Origin: Spirosoma fluviale | GTDB lineage: Bacteria > Bacteroidota > Bacteroidia > Cytophagales > Spirosomataceae | Assembly (NCBI GenBank): GCA_945901025.1 | Contig: CAMDJW010000001.1 | Coordinates: forward strand, 338,723 to 402,722 | DNA length: 64,000 nt | Direction of reading: 5' to 3' | Part shown: piece after piece, positions 8,712 through 18,244 of the stretch | Layout: every line of letters starts with the position of its first letter | How positions within the stretch are numbered: position 1 is the stretch's first letter | Notes under the pieces: generated by a model | What the model was told of the DNA's origin: nothing | Databases searched by the model: none | What the model saw: the letters and a program-made list of their open reading frames with translations, nothing else | Translations under genes and position numbers: made by a program

Positions 8712-9115
8712 TAAACAATATTTATATATATCATATAATATACTGATAATCAATTATTTAGATAATTTTTTGAAAAAAGAAACAAAAATAAATACGTTTT
8801 TTATTCAAAATAATTCTATTTTTTTTTTATTTAACTTTTTCAAGTCAAAATACGAATAAGCTGTATAAAAATTGAACAATTTTTAGTTCCAACTTTTTAT
8901 CCATTTTTTTTATAAAAAAAAGACAGATTTATTTGTTTTTCAAATTTGTAAGAACCCCGAATTTTACTATTTTTGTCACCCCGCTAAAAATAAGTTTTAC
9001 ATTTTTTTAGTAAATGCCTTAAAATCATTTTATAAAAATTTACATGAAATAATGCCTCAAAGGTATTTTTCATTTAAAACTTTAGTGACCAATATTATCA
9101 ATTATTAGACTAAAA
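8712..9115. promoter_or_regulatory. AT-rich 404-bp region upstream of dnaA, with a dnaA promoter
   Basis: No gene is visible here. The region is very AT-rich with long T and A runs. A good promoter candidate is TTG at 8946-8948, a 19-bp spacer, and TATTTTTG at 8968-8975 (perfect TAnnTTTG), leaving a leader of about 135 bp before dnaA. Only one weak DnaA-box-like site is seen (TTATCCATT, 8897-8905), so an origin is not supported by box clustering, although the composition would suit duplex unwinding. Confidence 0.6.
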
Positions 9116-10555
9116 ATGCAAATAGGAGTTAACGAATTGTGGAATAAGTGCTTAATGATTATCAAAGAAGATATATCAGAGCATAATTTCAATACATGGT
9201 TCACTCCCATAGTTCCATTGAAATTCTCAAATAATACATTGACACTAGAAGTTCCATCACAATTTTTTTATGAATGGCTCGAGGAAAATTATGTTTCGAT
9301 TTTTAGAAAAGCGATTGACCTGGTAATAGGCAAAAATGGAATGTTAGAATATTCGGTTGTCATAGACAAAGGGGATCGCAAGAATCCTCCTATTACATTT
9401 AATTTACCGACTAACAATTCAAATCAAAATTCACAGAATTCTTTTAATGATAAGTATTCAAATAATCAGCCTACTCACGCTAAAAATCCTTTTCAGTTCA
9501 AGGATTTAGATTCTTTAGAACTTGATTCATATTTGATACCTAAATATACTTTTGATAAGTTTATTGAAGGAGACTGCAATCGCTTAGGAAGAGCAGCCGG
9601 TATGGCTGTATCAAATAAGCCTGGTTTAACATCTTTTAATCCATTAATGATCTATGGTGGTGTGGGATTGGGGAAAACACATTTAATACAGGCTATAGGA
9701 AACCAAATTAAAGATCAATTCCCTGAAAAATTTGTCCTGTATGTGTCAACGGAAAAATTTACGAATCAATTTGTTAATGCGATTAGAAACAATTCCATTG
9801 AAACCTTTACAAATTTTTACTTGCAAGTTGACGTACTCATAATAGATGATGTTCAATTTCTTTCTGGTAAAGAAAAAACACAGGAAACTTTCTTTAATAT
9901 TTTCAATCATTTACATCAATCAGGAAAACAAATAATACTATCTTCCGACAGAGCACCTAGAGATTTGGCTGGGATGGAAGATCGATTACTTAGCCGATTT
10001 AAATGGGGATTAACGGCAGACTTACAACAACCAGATTTTGAAACACGTATTGCCATTATTCAGAAAAAGCTTCAAGACGATGGCATTCAAATCAATATTG
10101 ATGTCCTAGAATATTTAGCCAACTCCATTCAGACAAACGTACGAGAATTAGAGGGAGTGATCATTTCATTAATGGCTCAGGCTTCATTAACACGAAAAGA
10201 AATAGATATTGAACTAGCCAAAACAACACTAAAGAGTATCGTAAATGATCAAGAAAAAGAATTAAGTGTTGACAATATATTAGATGTAGTAACACTTCAT
10301 TTTGATGTTGACCTTCAAACATTGCAAGGAAAATGTCGGAAAAAAGAAAATGTTTTTCCAAGACAAGTAGCCATGTACATGCTTAAAGAATTAACCAATT
10401 TACCTTTAAAATCGATTGGATATCATTTTGGCGGCAGAGATCATAGTACAGTAATTCATGCAGTTCAATCCATCTCTGAGGCTATGGAAACCGACAAATC
10501 AGTGGAAAAAACGGTAAGAAAGCTTTTTAACCGATTCAACTTAAGTGCCAATTAA
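9116..10555 (+). CDS. dnaA: Chromosomal replication initiator protein DnaA
   Basis: AAA+ initiator that binds DnaA boxes at oriC and opens the duplex. Domain I is at about residues 1-90, a linker rich in Asn/Ser/Gln at about 100-125, and domain III has Walker A GGVGLGKTH (about 181-189) and Walker B LIIDDVQFL. The C-terminal DNA-binding domain carries the signature GGRDHSTVIHA (about 440-450). At 479 residues it is full length. It converges with recA on a shared terminator. The long AT-rich leader and the nearby parAB operon fit an origin-proximal location. Confidence 0.98.
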   Translation: MQIGVNELWNKCLMIIKEDISEHNFNTWFTPIVPLKFSNNTLTLEVPSQFFYEWLEENYVSIFRKAIDLVIGKNGMLEYSVVIDKGDRKNPPITFNLPTNNSNQNSQNSFNDKYSNNQPTHAKNPFQFKDLDSLELDSYLIPKYTFDKFIEGDCNRLGRAAGMAVSNKPGLTSFNPLMIYGGVGLGKTHLIQAIGNQIKDQFPEKFVLYVSTEKFTNQFVNAIRNNSIETFTNFYLQVDVLIIDDVQFLSGKEKTQETFFNIFNHLHQSGKQIILSSDRAPRDLAGMEDRLLSRFKWGLTADLQQPDFETRIAIIQKKLQDDGIQINIDVLEYLANSIQTNVRELEGVIISLMAQASLTRKEIDIELAKTTLKSIVNDQEKELSVDNILDVVTLHFDVDLQTLQGKCRKKENVFPRQVAMYMLKELTNLPLKSIGYHFGGRDHSTVIHAVQSISEAMETDKSVEKTVRKLFNRFNLSAN

Positions 10556-10559
10556 AATA

Positions 10560-10592
10560 AAAAAGGAGTCAAATAAATTGACTCCTTTTTTA
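10560..10592. terminator. Bidirectional terminator between dnaA and recA
   Basis: Perfect 13-bp stem AAAAAGGAGTCAA / TTGACTCCTTTTT around a 5-base loop, with T runs on both strands, between the two convergent stops. Confidence 0.95.
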
Positions 10593-10613
10593 TTTTAATA
10601 CATCTGTATATTT

Positions 10614-11678
10614 CTATTCTACTTCTGGAACAACATCTTTGTCTACCAAGACGCTATCATTGCCTTTAATTTTTTCTTTGATTTTCATTTCTAATTCATC
10701 CATTAATTCAGGATTATCTTTAATCAAGTCTTTAACAGCATCCCGACCTTGTCCTAATCTATTGCCATTATACGAGAACCATGAACCTGATTTATCAATT
10801 ACATTAAGGTCAACACCCAAATCCAATACTTCGCCGGCTTTTGAAATACCTTCACCATACATAATATCAAATTCAACCACTTTAAATGGAGGCGCTAATT
10901 TGTTCTTAACAACCTTAACTCTAGTCCGGTTACCCGTAATGGAATCAGCACTTTCTTTAATTTGACCAGCTCTACGAATGTCTAATCGAACTGAAGCATA
11001 AAACTTAAGAGCATTTCCTCCAGTTGTTGTTTCTGGACTTCCAAACATCACACCAATCTTATCGCGCAACTGATTAATAAAAATGCAGCAACAACCCGTT
11101 TTATTAATAGTACCCGTTAATTTACGAAGAGCCTGTGACATCAAACGTGCTTGAAGTCCCATCTTAGAATCCCCCATTTCTCCTTCAATCTCTGCTTTCG
11201 GAACAAGAGCAGCCACCGAGTCAATCACAATAATGTCGATAGCACCCGAACTAATTAAATGCTCAGCAATTTCTAAAGCTTGTTCGCCGTTATCTGGCTG
11301 AGAAATCAATAAGTTTTCAGTATCAATACCCAATTTTTCAGCATAGGCACGATCAAATGCATGTTCCGCATCGATAAAAGCCGCTAGACCTCCAGCTTTT
11401 TGTGCTTCAGCAATACAATGTAGCGTCAGAGTAGTTTTTCCCGAAGATTCAGGACCATATACTTCCACAACACGACCACGAGGAATTCCACCAATCCCTA
11501 AAGCTAAGTCTAGTCCTAATGAACCCGTTGAAATAACAGGAACATCCATCACCTTACTATCAGATAAACGCATGACAGTACCCTTGCCATAAGCCTTATC
11601 TAATTTTTCTAACGTAGTTTGAAGTGCTTTTAATTTTTCAGAAGCTAGGCCTTGTGCATCGCCTGATTGTTTTGCCAT
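10614..11678 (-). CDS. recA: Recombinase RecA
   Basis: Strand-exchange ATPase for homologous recombination and repair. Walker [10 protein letters not shown] lies at about residues 75-83, the adjacent conserved segment is [10 protein letters not shown], and the L2 loop region includes [20 protein letters not shown]. At 354 residues it is a normal RecA with an acidic C-terminus. A promoter candidate lies upstream (see 11740-11747). No LexA-type operator was recognised. It ends at the shared terminator facing dnaA. Confidence 0.98.
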   Translation of the reverse strand: MAKQSGDAQGLASEKLKALQTTLEKLDKAYGKGTVMRLSDSKVMDVPVISTGSLGLDLALGIGGIPRGRVVEVYGPESSGKTTLTLHCIAEAQKAGGLAAFIDAEHAFDRAYAEKLGIDTENLLISQPDNGEQALEIAEHLISSGAIDIIVIDSVAALVPKAEIEGEMGDSKMGLQARLMSQALRKLTGTINKTGCCCIFINQLRDKIGVMFGSPETTTGGNALKFYASVRLDIRRAGQIKESADSITGNRTRVKVVKNKLAPPFKVVEFDIMYGEGISKAGEVLDLGVDLNVIDKSGSWFSYNGNRLGQGRDAVKDLIKDNPELMDELEMKIKEKIKGNDSVLVDKDVVPEVE

Positions 11679-11739
11679 GTTTATTTATTGATAATCTTGA
11701 ATGTTCTTTTATGAAATTGTATCTTTCAATTCGCTTTAA

Positions 11740-11747
11740 CAAAAATA
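11740..11747 (-). promoter_or_regulatory. Candidate recA promoter -7 element (TATTTTTG)
   Basis: Perfect TAnnTTTG on the minus strand, about 60 bp before the recA start, with a TTG 23 bp further upstream, slightly longer than the usual spacing. Confidence 0.55.
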
Positions 11748-11828
11748 GGAAATACGCATTAATAATTAATCAATTTTTAAGATAAACTAATTGGATAAAA
11801 TAATGCAACTTAAAAATACTCTTTTAAC

Positions 11829-12620
11829 GTGTTAAAAACCATTATTTCAGCAATAATTAAATGGAATTTAATCAGTTTGCTGATCATAGCCAAAAGCGCA
11901 TGCGCGCAAGATTTATCGTTTTTAGACCAAACAGAATTATTGGACTATCGAATTCATCTAGGATTCATTAATGCAGCAAAGGCAACCGTAAAAAGCTCCC
12001 CTAATGTGACTTATTTACAATCAATGCCCACGAGGAAAATAGAAATTGAAGGGAGAACAATCGGTATATTAAATGTATTTAGTCCTGTCGTTGATTATTG
12101 GTCAGCCAACCTAGCCATAGAAACACGTTTGCCATTAAAAACAGAAATGAAAAAAATAGAAGGACGGTATAAAAAAAACGAAACCGTTATTTTTGAACAT
12201 AATCAAGGTTTGGCAAAAATAAACTCTCCTCAAAACAATCCAGTTAATAAAACCATTCCCATTTCGAAAGGCATGATGGACATCATCGGGGGATATTTCT
12301 ATTTAAGAGACAAGAATTTAACCCAAATGAAAATAGGTCAATCATTAAGTGCAAAAATATTATTTGACGGGATCATTTATGACATTTTATTTATTGTCAA
12401 AGGTTTTGAGAATGTGGACGGGAAATTTGGCACTAAAAAATGCATTCGAACTTCATTGGTATTACCGAAAAATAATATGTTTAAGGACGATGATGCCATT
12501 AGATTATGGATTAGTCAAGATAAATACCAAATACCATTTAAAATGGAAGTCAATCTAAAAATAGGATTCCTTAGTATTGACCTAGAAAACTACCTGATTC
12601 AAGGGAAGTCTGTTTATTGA
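11829..12620 (+). CDS. DUF3108-family secreted protein
   Basis: A 263-residue protein beginning at GTG with a hydrophobic signal segment (about residues 9-26, ending SACAQ). The mature part starts with LLDYRIHLGFINAAKATV, the hallmark of DUF3108 proteins in Bacteroidota, and ends with a segment like LWISQDKYQIPFKMEVNLKIG, also typical. The family is predicted to be periplasmic beta-rich; its molecular role is unknown. The stop is 3 bp from the convergent photolyase stop. It is divergent from recA but separated by about 150 bp, so it has its own promoter. Confidence 0.8.
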   Translation: MLKTIISAIIKWNLISLLIIAKSACAQDLSFLDQTELLDYRIHLGFINAAKATVKSSPNVTYLQSMPTRKIEIEGRTIGILNVFSPVVDYWSANLAIETRLPLKTEMKKIEGRYKKNETVIFEHNQGLAKINSPQNNPVNKTIPISKGMMDIIGGYFYLRDKNLTQMKIGQSLSAKILFDGIIYDILFIVKGFENVDGKFGTKKCIRTSLVLPKNNMFKDDDAIRLWISQDKYQIPFKMEVNLKIGFLSIDLENYLIQGKSVY

Positions 12621-12623
12621 TTT

Positions 12624-13922
12624 TTATTTTCCCAAAGCCTTTTTATATACTTCAAGCACGCGATTTCTGGCAAACTCATGATTTACAATTGGGTTCGAAT
12701 AGGTAAATTCCTGGAATTCGGGAACCCATTTTTTGATGTAAATTAATTTAGGATCAAATTTTTGTGCTTGCAGACTTGGATTAAATACTCTAAAATAGGG
12801 TGCTGCATCACAACCAGAACCGGCTGCCCATTGCCAACCCCCATTATTGGCCGAAAAATCAAAATCAAGCAATTTTTCTGCAAAATATGTTTCACCCCAC
12901 CGCCAATCAATTAATAAATGTTTGACTAAAAAACTGGCCACCACCATGCGCACCCTATTATGCATAAATCCAGTTTGGTTTAATTCACGCATACCGGCAT
13001 CCACCATAGGATATCCCGTTTTTCCTTGTTTCCAAGCCTCAAACTCAACTTCATTATTTCTCCATTGAATATTATCATAATCCTTTCGAAAGGCTAATCC
13101 ATTACTTATGTGTGGAAAATGAAATAAGATATTACTATAAAAATCACGCCATATTAATTCATTTAACCAAGTTTCAGATGTGCCATTCGCCTGCAATACT
13201 AAAGATCGAATTGAAATAGTCCCAAAACGTAAATGAACAGAAAGCTTGGAAGTACCGTTTATAGCCGGAAAGTCACGAGATGCCTGATAATCTTTGATTA
13301 ATTGATCTGTAACGATTTTTTCTGGAAAGGATAATCCAGAAGGAGCAAAACTGATCGACTCTAAACTTGGGAAATCAGCCTTTATATCCGCATAATTAGC
13401 CAAATTTTTCGATGGATAAATACGTAGGGGTTCTTGCCTCAAACGATCCTTCCATTTATTAGCATACGGCGTAAAAACTGTATAAGGTGTGCCCTGTCCA
13501 CTCAGCACTTCATTCTTCTCAAAAATTACATGGTCCTTAAACGTATGAAAACCAATCTTTTTTGAGTCCGCCAACTGCTTAATTTCCTCATCCCGTTGAA
13601 TCGCATATTTCTCTTGATCATGATTCAAATAAATAGCTTGCACATCATATTCACGAGTCAATTTCTCAAAAACATGTAATGGATGATCGTGGAAAATTGA
13701 AATATCTCCGGATTGTTGGCAAATCGATGATTTAAGCTCAGCTAATTCATGATGAATAAACTCAACACGTCCATCCTTTTTAGAAGGCAAGCGAGATAAA
13801 ATAGCTTTATCAAAAATAAAAATCGGCAAAACGGGGTATGGACCTGACAAAGCTTGAAATAATCCATGATTATCTTCTATTCGCAAATCCCTTCTAAACC
13901 AAAATATTGAAACTTTTTTCAT
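12624..13922 (-). CDS. phrB: Cryptochrome/photolyase family, class I CPD photolyase
   Basis: FAD-dependent DNA photolyase that repairs cyclobutane pyrimidine dimers with blue light. The N-terminal antenna domain starts SIFWFRRDLRIEDN. The C-terminal FAD domain contains NELIWRDFYSNILF, GKTGYPMVDAGMRELNQTGFM, and the sequence WQWAAGSGCDAAPYFRVFNP characteristic of class I CPD photolyases. Length is 432 residues, slightly short compared with E. coli (472) but complete. A light-exposed surface-water habitat is consistent with this gene. Confidence 0.94.
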   Translation of the reverse strand: MKKVSIFWFRRDLRIEDNHGLFQALSGPYPVLPIFIFDKAILSRLPSKKDGRVEFIHHELAELKSSICQQSGDISIFHDHPLHVFEKLTREYDVQAIYLNHDQEKYAIQRDEEIKQLADSKKIGFHTFKDHVIFEKNEVLSGQGTPYTVFTPYANKWKDRLRQEPLRIYPSKNLANYADIKADFPSLESISFAPSGLSFPEKIVTDQLIKDYQASRDFPAINGTSKLSVHLRFGTISIRSLVLQANGTSETWLNELIWRDFYSNILFHFPHISNGLAFRKDYDNIQWRNNEVEFEAWKQGKTGYPMVDAGMRELNQTGFMHNRVRMVVASFLVKHLLIDWRWGETYFAEKLLDFDFSANNGGWQWAAGSGCDAAPYFRVFNPSLQAQKFDPKLIYIKKWVPEFQEFTYSNPIVNHEFARNRVLEVYKKALGK

Positions 13923-13982
13923 AACGTATAGTTCATTTAAAGCAGAACAAAGGGATTATATAAAGGTTTTGAAAAATTTACC

Positions 13983-14014
13983 TTGACAAGCCCCCCTTGA
14001 AAAGTGTATATTTG
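13983..14014 (+). promoter_or_regulatory. Promoter of the queA-ispD operon
   Basis: TTG at 13983-13985, 21-bp spacer, TATATTTG at 14007-14014 (perfect TAnnTTTG). It lies about 100 bp upstream of the queA ATG, in the gap between queA and divergent photolyase. Confidence 0.7.
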
Positions 14015-14116
14015 CAGATTGTTAATTTTCTCAGCGAAAATAATCATTAATTTAATGTCGTTTAAACTCTATTTTGAGTTTAAAATTTACAAAACTTTAA
14101 TTCAAAACCCATCCGA

Positions 14117-15169
14117 ATGAAATTATCTGAATTCAGATTTGATTTACCCCAAAGTTTAATTGCCTTAAATCCTACAAAAAATCGAGAAGATGCTCGTATG
14201 ATGGTAATTAACCGAAAAGAAAAAACCATTGAACATAAAAAATTCACAGACATCATTGATTATTTTGGAGATGGTGATGTGTTGGTAACCAATAATACTA
14301 AAGTATTCCCAGCGCGTCTATACGGAAATAAGGAAAAGACGGGAGCACAAATTGAAGTATTTCTTTTAAGGGAATTGAATCGTGAGCATAGACTTTGGGA
14401 TGTTTTAGTAGATCCAGCTAGAAAAATTAGAGTAGGAAATAAACTTTATTTTGGTGATTCTGATTTAGTTGCCGAGGTGATAGACAACACCACGTCAAGA
14501 GGTCGTACAATTAGATTTTTGTATGATGGTGATCATGATGCTTTAATGCAAGCAATTCACGAGTTGGGTGAAACGCCACTTCCAGATGAAATTAGATTAA
14601 AAAGAGCGGCTACAGAAGAAGACAGAGAGCGTTTTCAAACTATATATGCGGAGCATGTAGGCGCAGTGGCAGCACCCACAGCAGGACTTCATTTTTCTAA
14701 AATTGTTATGAAAAAAATGGAGTTAAATGGTGTTCAATTCTCCCCTATCACACTTCATGTAGGCTTAGGGACGTTCAGGCAAGTGGATGTTGAGGATTTG
14801 ACCAAGCATAAAACAGATTCAGAGCATTTCATTATCAATGAAGCTACCTGTGGATTTGTCAACGAGGCATTGGATAATAAAAAGCATGTGTTGGCTATCG
14901 GAACTACCGTTATGAAGGCGTTAGAATCTTCTGTTTCTGCCAGCGGACATTTAAAACCCATCAATAGCTGGACTGATAAATTTATTTTTCCTCCCTACGA
15001 GTTTAAAATACCTACTGCTTTGTTAACTAATTTTCATTTACCTGAATCCATTTTATATATGATGGCATCGGCATTTGGTAGTTATGAATTAGTCCAGGAG
15101 GCTTATAAACAAGCTATTAAAGAAAAATATCGATTCTTTAGTTACGGAGATGTGATGTTAATCATCTAA
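14117..15169 (+). CDS. queA: tRNA preQ1(34) S-adenosylmethionine ribosyltransferase-isomerase QueA
   Basis: Transfers and isomerises the ribosyl group of SAM onto preQ1 in tRNA, giving epoxyqueuosine. Family features are the N-terminal [12 protein letters not shown], the central [18 protein letters not shown] segment, and the C-terminal [18 protein letters not shown]. At 350 residues it is full length. It is the first gene of a tight plus-strand operon: ispD starts 10 bp later, then RND and MFS transporter genes follow. A dedicated promoter is visible upstream. Confidence 0.97.
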   Translation: MKLSEFRFDLPQSLIALNPTKNREDARMMVINRKEKTIEHKKFTDIIDYFGDGDVLVTNNTKVFPARLYGNKEKTGAQIEVFLLRELNREHRLWDVLVDPARKIRVGNKLYFGDSDLVAEVIDNTTSRGRTIRFLYDGDHDALMQAIHELGETPLPDEIRLKRAATEEDRERFQTIYAEHVGAVAAPTAGLHFSKIVMKKMELNGVQFSPITLHVGLGTFRQVDVEDLTKHKTDSEHFIINEATCGFVNEALDNKKHVLAIGTTVMKALESSVSASGHLKPINSWTDKFIFPPYEFKIPTALLTNFHLPESILYMMASAFGSYELVQEAYKQAIKEKYRFFSYGDVMLII

Positions 15170-15179
15170 TTTTTAGTGT

Positions 15180-15872
15180 GTGAAAAAAATCGCAATCATT
15201 GTTGCTGGTGGGACTGGTCTTCGTATGAATAGTACTATACCTAAACAATTTTTACTGCTTCAAGGGAAACCTGTATTATTTCACACATTAAATCAATTCA
15301 AAAAAGCTGATTCAAATATTTTATTATATGTTGTTTTGCCCAAAAGTCAAATGGATTTTTGGGCAAAATTATGTACTGAATTTCCAGAGATCATTAAATT
15401 AACTCCCCATATCTTGGTTGAGGGAGGTGAAACAAGATTTCATTCAAGCCAAAATGGCCTATCGGCCATCACAGAAACAGAAGATTGCCTAATAGCTATT
15501 CATGATGGTGTTCGACCTTTAATTAGACCTGAATTGATTTCATCTGCTTTTAAATCTGCTGAATTACACGGTAATGCTATACTAACTGTTCCGGCTAAAG
15601 ATTCCATTAGAAAATATGACCGAGTTTTGAAGAAATATGTTTCCGTTAAAAGAGATGAAATTCGAATCATTCAAACACCTCAAATCTTTCAGTTGAATTC
15701 ATTAAGAAAAGCTTTTAATCAAACATATAGTGCTGAATTTACGGATGATGCCAGTGTAGTTGAGTCTATGGGTGAAACCATTCATTTAGTTGACGGAGAT
15801 TATGCCAATTTAAAAATTACCACCCCCGAGGACTTAATCCTAGCGGAAAGCCTAAGTAAATCTGCCTTTTAA
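15180..15872 (+). CDS. ispD: 2-C-methyl-D-erythritol 4-phosphate cytidylyltransferase
   Basis: Third step of the MEP isoprenoid pathway, attaching CMP to methylerythritol phosphate. The N-terminal nucleotide-binding motif AGGTGLRM with downstream PKQF is clear (about residues 9-25), and the later VHDGVRP-type segment appears as IHDGVRPLI. It begins with GTG at 15180, and the next codons KKIAIIVAGG give the standard N-terminus. 230 residues is typical. It lies 10 bp after queA and 4 bp before the RND gene, so expression is coupled. Confidence 0.95.
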   Translation: MKKIAIIVAGGTGLRMNSTIPKQFLLLQGKPVLFHTLNQFKKADSNILLYVVLPKSQMDFWAKLCTEFPEIIKLTPHILVEGGETRFHSSQNGLSAITETEDCLIAIHDGVRPLIRPELISSAFKSAELHGNAILTVPAKDSIRKYDRVLKKYVSVKRDEIRIIQTPQIFQLNSLRKAFNQTYSAEFTDDASVVESMGETIHLVDGDYANLKITTPEDLILAESLSKSAF

Positions 15873-15876
15873 ATCT

Positions 15877-18243
15877 ATGAAAAACTTTTGGTTACGAATT
15901 GCTGAAAACATATTAAAATTCAAGTATCAGATTTTAGGAATATTAGTTGTACTAACCTGTACACTAAGTTTTAAAGCCAGCCAAATTCAACTTAGCTACG
16001 AGCTAGCCAAAATTCTCCCAAAATCAGACGAGCGATTCCAACTTTATGAAAATTTCAAAAGTAAATATGGTGAAGATGGAAATGTCATGGTTATTGGACT
16101 CGAAAATGATCAAATATTTTCGCCCAATGAATTTGATGCATGGAATAAGTTAACGAAAGAAATCAAAGGCCAAGCAGGAATAAAAAATGTACTTTCTATT
16201 AGCAATTTACCAGAAGTATATATTGATTCTTTGTCAAATAAATTTTCTACGAGACCATTATGGGACGCTAATTTACCTACTACAAAAACTAGATTAGACA
16301 GTTTACATGATAAGTTATCTCGATTACCCTTATTTACCGATTTTATTTTTACTCAAGATTTTAAAGTGCACCTAATGCTAATCACATTAGATCAGAAAAC
16401 GATTAATAATAAAAATAGAATTCAACTAGTCAAGCACATTAAAAATTTAGGTGATCAGTATTCGACTAAAATGGGCCATTCCGTTCATTACTCGGGCATG
16501 CCATTCATACGAACGGAATATACATCCCAAGTAACTAATGAACTGGCTATCTTTTTAATCCTCGCTATTCTGGTCACCTCTGCGATTTTATTTTATTTTT
16601 TCAGATCCATTAAGGTTGTTTCCTTTGCCTTGATTGTTATTCTGGTGGGCATCGTAGCATCACTCGCTACCATCGTTTTATTTAACTTTAAAATTACGCT
16701 TCTTTCAGGCCTCATTCCTCCTTTAATTGTTGTCATAGGTGTCCCCAATGTCATATTTTTATTAAACAAATACCATGAAACCTTTTTGCGCACTCAAAAC
16801 AAAGAGGAGTCGTTGATTGAAAGTACGTCTAAAATAGGTAGAACATTATTTTTGGCCAATTTGACTACATCCATTGGTTTTGGAGTATTCGCATTTACTG
16901 GATCGGGCTTATTGGTTGAATTTGGAATTGTTGCTGCAATCAACGTCATGTTCACATTTGCTATTTCAGTATTATTGATTCCAATCTTCTTTAGTTTTTT
17001 ATCTCCTCCAGAAGCCAAAGATTTGGCACATTTTGAATCTCCGAAAGTGAGTAAATTTTTATTGCGCGTAGAGGCTTGGGTATTTAATCACAGAAAATCT
17101 ATTTATTTATTTGTCGGGGTAATCTTAGCATTTTCTATTTATGGATTGACTAAAATAAAAGCGGTAGGCTATATAGTCGATGATTTGCCTCAAGATAACG
17201 CCATTTACACGGATTTAAAGTTTATTGAAAAGCATTTTAAAGGCGTAATGCCTTTTGAAATATCCATCGACGCACGTGAAGATGGCCGTGCATTAAGCCC
17301 AGAAATTTTAACTAAAATAAAGCGTACTGAAAAAGTAATTGCCGAATACCCAGAATTTACGCAAGGACTTTCCATATTAACAGCCACAAAATACTTATAC
17401 CAAGTATCTAGAGGAGGGGATCCTAAATATTTTGTCTTGCCAAGTATCAACGAATTAAATAAATTAACCGCTTTTCAAAGCAGCTTACAAGGAAAAGACA
17501 ATTTGGGTAATGGGTTTATCGATGCAAAGAAAAGGTTTACTCGGATTAGTTTTCAGATGCAAGATGCAGGGACAAAAAGGACAAGAGAATTGTTTGACGA
17601 AATAAAACCTAGAATTGACAGCATCTATTTAACAGATACTGAAACAGGCGAATTAAAAAAAGAAGGAGATCCCAACACATTCATTGCCAAAATCACAGGT
17701 AATTCTGTCATCTATGCTTTTCAAACAGAATATTTGCAGGTTAATTTAATTGAAAGTACACTCTCAGCCATCTTTCTGATTTGCGTTTTAATGGCCTTGT
17801 TGTTTAGAAGTTGGAAAATGGTCATCATCTCCACATTGCCTAGCCTCATCCCCCTACTCATTACCGCAGGATTAATGGGTCATTTTGGTATTGCACTTAA
17901 ACCAAGTACCATTTTGATTTTTTCAATTGCTTTTGGAATATCAAGTGATGGAACGATTTATTTCCTAACACGCTACAAGGAAGAATTTGCCAAAAACGCT
18001 TTTGATATTAAAAAATCTATCCAAATAACCATACAAAAAACGGGAGTTTCCATGTTTTATACGGCCATGATTTTATTTTTTGGATTTTTTATTTTTACCG
18101 CTTCCACATTTAAAGGAACGCAGGCATTAGGAGTTTTGGTTTCAATCACGCTTCTCATGGCTATGATTTGTAATTTAATATTGCTTCCAGCATTTTTGAT
18201 GAGTCTGAATAAAAAAGAGGCAACTGAACTATTAGAAGATTAA
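15877..18243 (+). CDS. RND-superfamily (MMPL-type) membrane transporter
   Basis: A 788-residue inner-membrane protein with the RND/MMPL layout: one N-terminal transmembrane helix, a periplasmic domain, a block of about five helices (about residues 220-390), another single helix near 410, a second periplasmic domain, and a final helix block (about 635-780). Such proteins export lipids or hydrophobic compounds; HpnN is a better-known relative. The cargo is unknown. It sits between ispD (4 bp upstream) and an MFS gene (1 bp downstream), so it is part of the queA operon. No membrane-fusion or outer-membrane partner is adjacent. Confidence 0.85.
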   Translation: MKNFWLRIAENILKFKYQILGILVVLTCTLSFKASQIQLSYELAKILPKSDERFQLYENFKSKYGEDGNVMVIGLENDQIFSPNEFDAWNKLTKEIKGQAGIKNVLSISNLPEVYIDSLSNKFSTRPLWDANLPTTKTRLDSLHDKLSRLPLFTDFIFTQDFKVHLMLITLDQKTINNKNRIQLVKHIKNLGDQYSTKMGHSVHYSGMPFIRTEYTSQVTNELAIFLILAILVTSAILFYFFRSIKVVSFALIVILVGIVASLATIVLFNFKITLLSGLIPPLIVVIGVPNVIFLLNKYHETFLRTQNKEESLIESTSKIGRTLFLANLTTSIGFGVFAFTGSGLLVEFGIVAAINVMFTFAISVLLIPIFFSFLSPPEAKDLAHFESPKVSKFLLRVEAWVFNHRKSIYLFVGVILAFSIYGLTKIKAVGYIVDDLPQDNAIYTDLKFIEKHFKGVMPFEISIDAREDGRALSPEILTKIKRTEKVIAEYPEFTQGLSILTATKYLYQVSRGGDPKYFVLPSINELNKLTAFQSSLQGKDNLGNGFIDAKKRFTRISFQMQDAGTKRTRELFDEIKPRIDSIYLTDTETGELKKEGDPNTFIAKITGNSVIYAFQTEYLQVNLIESTLSAIFLICVLMALLFRSWKMVIISTLPSLIPLLITAGLMGHFGIALKPSTILIFSIAFGISSDGTIYFLTRYKEEFAKNAFDIKKSIQITIQKTGVSMFYTAMILFFGFFIFTASTFKGTQALGVLVSITLLMAMICNLILLPAFLMSLNKKEATELLED

Positions 18244-18244
18244 A

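Noticed and set aside
8712..9115. oriC upstream of dnaA
   Set aside because: Only one weak DnaA box is seen; AT-richness alone is not enough.
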